DNA of 64,000 bases, taken from NCBI RefSeq assembly GCF_004216905.1, contig NZ_SGXJ01000005.1, positions 434,001-498,000 of the forward strand, read 5' to 3'. Shown piece by piece: positions 58,671-64,000 of this stretch; position 1 is the first letter of the stretch; the number at the start of each line of letters is the position of its first letter. This DNA is from Kribbella sp. VKM Ac-2569. Lineage in GTDB: Bacteria > Actinomycetota > Actinomycetes > Propionibacteriales > Kribbellaceae. The translations under genes and the position numbers were made by a program. Under the pieces are notes generated by a model. That model was not told the origin of the DNA. It saw only the letters and a program-made list of their open reading frames with translations, and did no database searches.

Positions 58671-59762
58671 GTGGCTACTACCTCCGAGGACCTGCGAGAG
58701 CGCCGGAAGAACGCGGCGGACAACTGTGAGCGTTGGCTCGGCCAGCGGCGGGTGCCCGCAGCTGACCGGCTGCGTCACCTTGCAGATGTCGCAACCGACG
58801 ATCTGGTCGATGCCTACGGCAACGGTGGTGAGGTAGCTGCGCTGGAGCAGGAGGTGGCCGAGCTGCTGGGCAAGCCGGCCGCGGTGTTCCTGCCGACAGG
58901 CATCCTCGCTCAGCAAGGTGTGCTGCGGGTGTACGCCGACCGTGCGGGCATCAGCCGGGTAGCGGTCCACGGGCTCGCGCACCTGCTGGTGCACGAGCTG
59001 AACGCGCTGGAAGAGGTGCACCACCTGCGGATCGAGCGGCTGACGTCAGAGCCGCGTCAGCCGCGACCGGACGAGTTGGCCGCGATCCCGGGCAAGCTGG
59101 CCGCGGTGACGTTGGAACTGCCGCTACGCGATGCGGGGTTCGTCCTGCCGACCTGGGACGAGCTGGTCGTCTTCTCGGAGTCCTGTGCGGAGCGCGGTGT
59201 ACCGCTGCATCTGGACGGCGCGCGGCTGTGGGAGAGCACGCCGTACCTGGAGCACAGCCTGGCTGAGATCGCAGCGCTGGCGTCGACGGTGTACGTGTCG
59301 TTCTACAAGGTGCTGGGCGGTATCAGCGGTGCAGCGCTCGCCGGGCCCGAGGACGTGATCGCAGAGGTACGGCGGTGGCAGCGGCGCCTCGGCGGCAACC
59401 TGTACTCGCTCTTCCCGTACGCCGTGTCCGCGCGACACGGCCTCCGGACGGTACTGCCGCTGATGGACGACCTCCACCAGCGGGCCGTCGAGGTCGCAAC
59501 GGCCTTGCAGGGCGAAGGTTTCCGCGTCTTCCCGGAGCCGCCGCACACCAACTCGTTCCGGGTCTACGCGCCGCGTGCCGCCGAGTCGATCGAGCAGGCT
59601 GCCGTCGAGCGGATGGAGCGGACGCACGAGTCTCTGTGCGGTCCGTGGCAGCCGGCCGACGTACCTGGGTGGTCGTGGGTCGAGCTGGTGATGACGCCGG
59701 CGTCGCTGGAGTGGCAGATCGACGAGATCGCCAAGGCGTTCGGGGAACTTCTGGCGCGCTGA
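58671..59762 (+). CDS. Threonine aldolase-family PLP enzyme
   Basis: A 363-residue beta-eliminating lyase/threonine aldolase. DLVDAYGNGGEVAALEQEVA resembles the N-terminal substrate-binding region, LHLDGARLW binds the cofactor pyridine nitrogen, and the Schiff-base Lys lies in VSFYKVLGGISG near residue 208. Low-specificity L-threonine aldolase, releasing glycine and acetaldehyde, is most likely. GTG start with GATGGAG nearby. Confidence 0.87.
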   Translation: MATTSEDLRERRKNAADNCERWLGQRRVPAADRLRHLADVATDDLVDAYGNGGEVAALEQEVAELLGKPAAVFLPTGILAQQGVLRVYADRAGISRVAVHGLAHLLVHELNALEEVHHLRIERLTSEPRQPRPDELAAIPGKLAAVTLELPLRDAGFVLPTWDELVVFSESCAERGVPLHLDGARLWESTPYLEHSLAEIAALASTVYVSFYKVLGGISGAALAGPEDVIAEVRRWQRRLGGNLYSLFPYAVSARHGLRTVLPLMDDLHQRAVEVATALQGEGFRVFPEPPHTNSFRVYAPRAAESIEQAAVERMERTHESLCGPWQPADVPGWSWVELVMTPASLEWQIDEIAKAFGELLAR

Positions 59763-59805
59763 GAACGTCAAGCACTGTGTTGGGTGTGGGGATCTGGGGA
59801 GAGAA

Positions 59806-59901
59806 GTGCTGACATTCGTCGTCACCATGGTGGTTCTGCTGGTTCTGTCAGGGCTGGTGCTCCTGGCTGTAGCAAGGGGTGAGGGGAAACATTTCGGGTA
59901 G
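59806..59901 (+). CDS. 31-residue single-pass membrane peptide
   Basis: GTG to TAG encodes MLTFVVTMVVLLVLSGLVLL then AVARGEGKHFG, one transmembrane helix with a short basic tail. GGGGAGAG lies five bases before the start. It fills almost all of the gap between the aldolase and the reductase, and its TAG stop forms part of the next gene's -10 box. Small membrane proteins of this kind often modulate larger complexes; the partner is unknown. Confidence 0.6.
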   Translation: MLTFVVTMVVLLVLSGLVLLAVARGEGKHFG

Positions 59902-59910
59902 CCTCGCTGG

Positions 59911-60474
59911 ATGAGGCGGCTGATTTTCCAGGAGTACGTGACGCTCGACGGGTACGCCGCGGGGCCGGACGGGGGACTGGAGTTCTTCGACGCGATCAGC
60001 TCGCAGCCGGACGACGACAACCTCGAGCTGCTCGACAGTGTCGACACGATGCTGCTGGGCGCCGAGACGTACCGGTTGTTCGCAGGGTTCTGGCCGACCG
60101 AGGCGTCGGCCGGCGAGCCGATCGCCGAGAAGCTCAACGCGCTGCGTCTGGTCGTCGTGTCGACGACGCTGCACAGCGCGCCGTGGGGTCCGTACGAGCC
60201 TGGTCTGGTGGTCCGGGACCTGGACGCGGTGCGGGCGCTGAAGGCGGAGCAGACCGGCAAAGACATCATCCTGTGGGGCAGCATCACGCTGTTCCAGTCG
60301 TTGCTGCGGGCCGGGCTGGTCGACGAGGTGCAGCTGCGGATCTGCCCGGTGCTGCTGGGGGTGGGCAAGAGCGCCTTCCCGTCCGGCGGTGGTTCGCCGG
60401 TGGGCCTGGAGCTGATCGAGGCGCGTCCCTGGGGTGCAGGCGGCGTACTGGTGCGGTACCGGCCGGCTAGCTGA
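59911..60474 (+). CDS. RibD-C/dihydrofolate reductase-like protein
   Basis: A 187-residue DHFR-fold reductase of the RibD C-terminal type. MRRLIFQEYVTLDGYAAGPD is the family start, GAETYRLFAGFWP follows, and DIILWGSITLFQSLLRAGLVDE is the NADPH-binding/substrate region. ATG six bases after TAGCCT (59899-59904), no ribosome site. Its end overlaps the convergent BlaR1-like gene by eight bases. Substrate unknown. Confidence 0.88.
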   Translation: MRRLIFQEYVTLDGYAAGPDGGLEFFDAISSQPDDDNLELLDSVDTMLLGAETYRLFAGFWPTEASAGEPIAEKLNALRLVVVSTTLHSAPWGPYEPGLVVRDLDAVRALKAEQTGKDIILWGSITLFQSLLRAGLVDEVQLRICPVLLGVGKSAFPSGGGSPVGLELIEARPWGAGGVLVRYRPAS

Positions 60475-61372
60475 CTGCGTCGACGATCGCCTTCACGATC
60501 GGTGCGGCGATGGTGATCGTCGGCAGGATCAGGAGTACGGCCGCTGCGGCGTACGTGACAGCGGAGAGCGTGGATTCGTTGGGGGCCGGGCCGGCCAGGC
60601 GTTGCACTCTCAGGACCGTGGAGGACTTGGCTGCTGCCAGGGCAGCCTCTGGTGCAGGTGAACCGGCAAGGGCGACCAGGGCGCGCGCCAGCGGGCGTGG
60701 ACCGTTGCGGCGGCGAGCGTCGTCGTCGGCGAGCAATTCGACCAGTGTGCGTGCCTGCTCCAGCGCAACATCGCTACGTACCCAGCGTGGGAAGGCGTGG
60801 TGCAGCGCGGTGAACTCTTCCAGCACCAGGTCGTGTCGCGCCCGCAGGTGCGCCTGCTCGTGTGCGAGAACAGCCTTCAGCTCACTGTCGTCCAGCCGCT
60901 CCAACGCGCCGACGGAGACGACAACTCGCGCGCCACGCAGGGCCGGCAGACAGTAGGCCAGCGGCGTCTCCTCCGCCAATACCCGCAGTCCTGGGATCAG
61001 CCCGTCCGGTGTCGCCAGTACGTCGACCAGATCGCGATGCCGCTTGCGCCGTGCCCGAGTACCGACCGCTACTCGCCCGATTGCCCACAGCAGTCGCACT
61101 ACGACCAGCGCGACCATGGCGAGGATCGCTGCGGCCACCAGGTCCCGTGCCGACGACGGATCGAACCGTGGTTCACCAGGGCGACCAGCAATCGAGTAGG
61201 ACAACGCGATACCAGCACCAAGTGCAGCCAGTACGGCGGCCAGTGCGATTGCCTGCCACAGGATGACGGCGGCGCGGGGGACCCGGTAGGGCCAGTCGGA
61301 ACGAGCCAGCAGCGCCGGTGCCGGGCCGGTGAGTACCAGCGCCAGAACGGCCAGCAGGACCGGGGTGGTCAC
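60467..61372 (-). CDS. M56-family membrane metalloprotease, BlaR1-like without sensor domain
   Basis: A 301-residue M56 peptidase with membrane segments near residues 1-20, 35-60, 80-100 and 275-295 and the zinc motif HEQAH near residue 170. BlaR1/MecR1 proteins add a beta-lactam sensor domain; this one ends after the last helix, as in short actinobacterial homologues. The GTG overlaps the blaI gene by four bases. It probably cleaves BlaI on some envelope or redox signal. Confidence 0.87.
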   Translation of the reverse strand: MTTPVLLAVLALVLTGPAPALLARSDWPYRVPRAAVILWQAIALAAVLAALGAGIALSYSIAGRPGEPRFDPSSARDLVAAAILAMVALVVVRLLWAIGRVAVGTRARRKRHRDLVDVLATPDGLIPGLRVLAEETPLAYCLPALRGARVVVSVGALERLDDSELKAVLAHEQAHLRARHDLVLEEFTALHHAFPRWVRSDVALEQARTLVELLADDDARRRNGPRPLARALVALAGSPAPEAALAAAKSSTVLRVQRLAGPAPNESTLSAVTYAAAAVLLILPTITIAAPIVKAIVDAVS

Positions 61373-61761
61373 CCCGTCTGCTCCTGGTCGTCCAGCTTGG
61401 ACAGGGCCTCGCGGAGCAGTGCCGCTTCCTCATCGGACACCTGACCCACGAAACGGACCAGGGCCTCGCGCCGATCGCCGGCACGGTCGAGTGCGTCCCG
61501 CATGAGGTCGGCGGCCAACTCCTCACGTGGCGCGGCGGCCCGGTAGCGCCAGGCCTTGCCGTCGCGCTCGCGCTCGGTCAGCTTCTTCTTCGCCAGCCGG
61601 TCCAGAACGGTCATCACGGTGGTGTAGGCGAGCTCACGGGTGCCGGCCAGCCGCTCGTGCACCTCACGCACGGTCAGCGCGGCCGGAGCCGCCCAGAGCT
61701 GCTCCATCACCAGGCGTTCCAGGTCGCCCAGGGGACGTGGACCCTTCTCCTCACTCGCCAC
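61369..61761 (-). CDS. BlaI/MecI-family repressor
   Basis: A 130-residue winged-helix repressor (GDLERLVMEQLW; TVREVHERLAGTRELAYTTV; VMTVLDRLAKKKLTERE). GTG start six bases after TATACT with no ribosome site. It is coupled to the M56 protease gene by overlap. Two palindromes in the divergent region before cydA are its likely operators, one in its own promoter spacer. Confidence 0.92.
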   Translation of the reverse strand: MASEEKGPRPLGDLERLVMEQLWAAPAALTVREVHERLAGTRELAYTTVMTVLDRLAKKKLTERERDGKAWRYRAAAPREELAADLMRDALDRAGDRREALVRFVGQVSDEEAALLREALSKLDDQEQTG

Positions 61762-61773
61762 GTGACCAGTATA

Positions 61774-61788
61774 ACTACACGTCGTAGT
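61774..61788. promoter_or_regulatory. BlaI operator candidate 1
   Basis: ACTAC-ACGTC-GTAGT, five-base arms with a five-base centre. It overlaps the spacer between the -35 region and TATACT of the blaI promoter (61768-61773 on the minus strand), so binding would repress blaI. Confidence 0.65.
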
Positions 61789-61807
61789 AGATCCGCGCTA
61801 GCATCTA

Positions 61808-61823
61808 CTACGACACGTCGTAG
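61808..61823. promoter_or_regulatory. BlaI operator candidate 2
   Basis: CTACGAC-AC-GTCGTAG, seven-base arms. It shares CGTCGTAG with candidate 1 and lies just after a TAGCAT -10 candidate (61799-61804) for cydA, over the predicted transcript start. Confidence 0.65.
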
Positions 61824-61844
61824 ATGGGCTGGGGAGGCCTTCCG

Positions 61845-63248
61845 ATGGACACCCTGGATCTGGCGCGGTGGCAGTTCGCGATCACCACCGTGTACCACTT
61901 CTTCTTCGTGCCGGTGACGATCTCGCTGGTCGCGATCACCGCCGGCCTGCAGACCGCCTGGTACCGGACCGGGAAGGAGAAGTACCTCCGGCTGACCAAG
62001 TTCTACGGGAAGCTGTTCCTGATCAACATCGCGATGGGCGTCGTCACCGGCCTGGTGCAGGAGTTCCAGTTCGGGATGAACTGGAGCGACTACTCGCGGT
62101 TCGTCGGCGACGTGTTCGGCGCGCCGCTGGCGCTCGAGGGCCTGCTCGCGTTCTTCCTCGAGTCGACGTTCATCGGCCTGTGGATCTTCGGCTGGGAGCG
62201 GTTGCCTCGGTTGGTCCACCTCGGCTGCATCTGGATGGTGGTGCTCGGCACGCAACTGTCGGCGTACTTCATCCTCGCGGCCAACTCGTGGATGCAGAAC
62301 CCGGTCGGCTTCCGCTACAACGCTGATCGTGGTCGTGCGGAGCTGACGGATCTGTGGGCGGTGCTGACCAACAAGGTCGTGCTGGTGACCTTTCCGCACA
62401 CGATCTTCGCCGCGTTCATGGTCGGCGGCGGGTTCGTGGCGGGTGTGGCGTTGTGGCATCTGATCCGTCGGCCGGGCACGGACCGGGATGTGTTCCGGTC
62501 GGCGCTGAAGATCGGCGCGTCCGTCGTCCTGGTGGCCAGTGTCGGTGTCGCGATCAGCGGTGACCTGCAGGGCAAGGTGATGACCGAGGTGCAGCCGATG
62601 AAGATGGCGGCGGCCGAGGCGTTGTACGAGACCGAGAAGCCGGCGTCGTTCTCGGTGTTCACCGTCGGCACGCTGGACGGTTCGAAGGAGATCTTCTCGA
62701 TCAAGCTGCCGTACCTGCTTTCCTTCCTCGCCACCGGGCACTTCGACGGTGAGGTAAAGGGGATCAACTCGCTGCAGGACGCGTACGAACAGCTGTACGG
62801 ACCGGGGTCGTACAAACCGAACATCCCCCTGACCTACTGGACCTTCCGGTTGATGATCGGCGTCGGGATGGCGTCGGCCGCGATCGCGCTCTGGCTGCTG
62901 TGGACCACGCGCCGCGGCCGAGCTCCTACCCGCTGGCTGGTCTGGCTGGCGGCCCCGTTGCCGTTGCTGCCCCTGGTGGCGAACACATTCGGCTGGATCT
63001 TCACCGAGACCGGTCGGCAGCCGTGGCTGGTGTTCGGCCTGTTGCCGACGGCGTCGGGCGTCTCACCCAGTACGACGAGCGGCGAGGTGATCACGTCCCT
63101 GGTCGGGTTCACCGCGCTATACGGCGTACTCGCGGTGGTCGAGACCAAGCTGCTGCTGCGGACGATCCGGGCCGGCCTGGCGGGGACGGATGCGCCGCCG
63201 GACACGGCTCCGGATCAGCCCGACAAACCACTGTCGTTCGCGTACTGA
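61845..63248 (+). CDS. cydA: Cytochrome bd ubiquinol/menaquinol oxidase subunit I
   Basis: A 467-residue membrane subunit that oxidises quinol and reduces O2. Heme ligands are visible as His18 (TVYHFFF), His near 184 (TFPHTIFAAF) and Met near 337 (TFRLMIGVGM). GWIFTETGRQPW is the conserved quinol-site region. It is shorter than the E. coli protein, with a short Q-loop. GGGGAGG lies eight bases before the ATG. Divergent from blaI across two palindromes. Confidence 0.96.
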   Translation: MDTLDLARWQFAITTVYHFFFVPVTISLVAITAGLQTAWYRTGKEKYLRLTKFYGKLFLINIAMGVVTGLVQEFQFGMNWSDYSRFVGDVFGAPLALEGLLAFFLESTFIGLWIFGWERLPRLVHLGCIWMVVLGTQLSAYFILAANSWMQNPVGFRYNADRGRAELTDLWAVLTNKVVLVTFPHTIFAAFMVGGGFVAGVALWHLIRRPGTDRDVFRSALKIGASVVLVASVGVAISGDLQGKVMTEVQPMKMAAAEALYETEKPASFSVFTVGTLDGSKEIFSIKLPYLLSFLATGHFDGEVKGINSLQDAYEQLYGPGSYKPNIPLTYWTFRLMIGVGMASAAIALWLLWTTRRGRAPTRWLVWLAAPLPLLPLVANTFGWIFTETGRQPWLVFGLLPTASGVSPSTTSGEVITSLVGFTALYGVLAVVETKLLLRTIRAGLAGTDAPPDTAPDQPDKPLSFAY

Positions 63249-63258
63249 GGGGCCTCTG

Positions 63259-64000
63259 ATGGAACTGACGACTGTATGGTTCGTCGCGATCGCGACGCTG
63301 TGGACCGGGTACTTCGTGCTCGAGGGCTTCGACTTCGGAGTCGGGATGCTGTACCGCGTGCTGGGCCGGAACGAGCCCGAACGGCGGGCCGCGATCAGCA
63401 CGATCGGCCCGGTCTGGGACGGGAACGAGGTCTGGCTGATCATGGCCGGTGCCGCCACGTTCGCGGCGTTCCCGGAGTGGTACGCGACGCTCTTCAGCGG
63501 GTTCTACCTGCCGTTGTTCGCGATCCTGGTGGGGCTGATCGTGCGCGGCGTCGCACTCGAGTACCGCGGCAAACGGGACGAGCCGGCGTGGCGCGCGCGG
63601 ATGGACGCGATGATCGTCGTCGGGTCGGTGCTGCCGGCCCTGCTCTGGGGTGTTGCCTTCGGCAACATCGTGCGCGGTGTGCCGCTGGATGCCGATCACG
63701 AGTACGTCGGCGGCTTCGGCACGCTGCTCAACCCGTTCGCGCTGCTCGGCGGCCTGACCTTCGTCGCGGTGTTCGTCACCCACGGCGCGATCTTCCTCGC
63801 GCTGCGCACCACCGACGAGCTGCGCGTTCGCGCCAACCGGCTCGCCACCCGCACCGGTGCCGTCGCCGCGGTGCTGACGATCGCCTTCCTCGCCTGGGCG
63901 CAGGCGTTGCGCGGGGACACCGTGTCCGTCATCGTGACGATCGCCGCGATCGTCGCGTTCGCCGGCGGCCTGGTCGCGAACCTGCTGCGCCGCGAGGGCT
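63259..64000 (+). CDS. cydB: Cytochrome bd oxidase subunit II, 3' truncated by window edge
   Basis: The first 247 residues of the second bd-oxidase subunit. WFVAIATLWTGYFVLEGFDF at the start, GPVWDGNEVWLI and YLPLFAILVGLIVRGVALEYR are diagnostic. ATG 10 bases after the cydA stop, preceded by GAGGGG. About 90 further residues should lie beyond the window, where cydCD genes may follow. Confidence 0.95.
   Translation, partial: MELTTVWFVAIATLWTGYFVLEGFDFGVGMLYRVLGRNEPERRAAISTIGPVWDGNEVWLIMAGAATFAAFPEWYATLFSGFYLPLFAILVGLIVRGVALEYRGKRDEPAWRARMDAMIVVGSVLPALLWGVAFGNIVRGVPLDADHEYVGGFGTLLNPFALLGGLTFVAVFVTHGAIFLALRTTDELRVRANRLATRTGAVAAVLTIAFLAWAQALRGDTVSVIVTIAAIVAFAGGLVANLLRREG

Overview
The window is high-GC actinobacterial chromosome. 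GTG and TTG starts are common, neighbouring genes often overlap as ATGA, GTGA or TTGA, and the gene order leuCD / HU / plsC-gpsA / ddl / thiL / rpmB / recG-rsmD-coaD / rpmF-rnc-mutM-smc is the one I recall from Streptomyces and relatives. HU with a lysine/alanine tail, an F420 gene (cofC), a CUT1 sugar importer without its own ATPase and a SigK/RskA-type pair all fit. The style suggests Propionibacteriales, perhaps Kribbella, but the genus is inference. I saw no rRNA, tRNA, CRISPR array, insertion sequence or integrase.

Layout. 1-6712 is backbone: the end of leuC, leuD, a CorA transporter behind a possible leader peptide, HU, a small OB-like protein with cofC, then plsC-gpsA. 6709-19965 is accessory: an aminoglycoside kinase; a ROK regulator facing a dehydrogenase/isomerase sugar pair; an MFS exporter and GntR regulator; a DeoR regulator between two paralogous MFS exporters; a trans-sulfuration-type PLP enzyme; and a TetR-cytochrome P450 pair with a clear operator. 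ddl (20024) returns to the backbone. 21163-26890 is accessory again: a type-B esterase, an ECF42-like sigma factor with its DGPF partner, and a surface module of an ice-binding-fold (DUF3494) protein with a PPTT tetrapeptide stalk plus a lipoprotein sortase.

DUF3515, Lrp-like, thiL, thiD and a DinB-like gene (26901-30186) are backbone. 30183-43332 is a third accessory block: a ROK regulator, HAD phosphatases, an MFS protein, an SMP-30 lactonase, an acetyltransferase behind a tiny leader ORF, a CHAP lysin with an acidic partner, a GxGYxYP glycoside hydrolase, a sugar ABC importer and a fused dehydrogenase/aldo-keto reductase. 43429-56443 is backbone: rpmB, an FtsJ-like methyltransferase facing a DAK2 kinase, recG, rsmD (start inside a large hairpin), coaD, DUF177, rpmF, rnc, mutM, a 66-residue coiled-coil protein and smc.

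After smc come a SnoaL-like protein, a YX4D-repeat lipoprotein with a SigK/RskA-type sigma/anti-sigma pair, an aldolase-family enzyme, a 31-residue membrane peptide and a RibD-like reductase. The window ends with blaR1-blaI facing cydA-cydB across a short region holding two matching palindromes, which suggests BlaI control of cytochrome bd oxidase.

At least ten genes here have a TANNNT -10 box placed 6-8 bases before the start codon and no ribosome binding site, so leaderless translation appears frequent.
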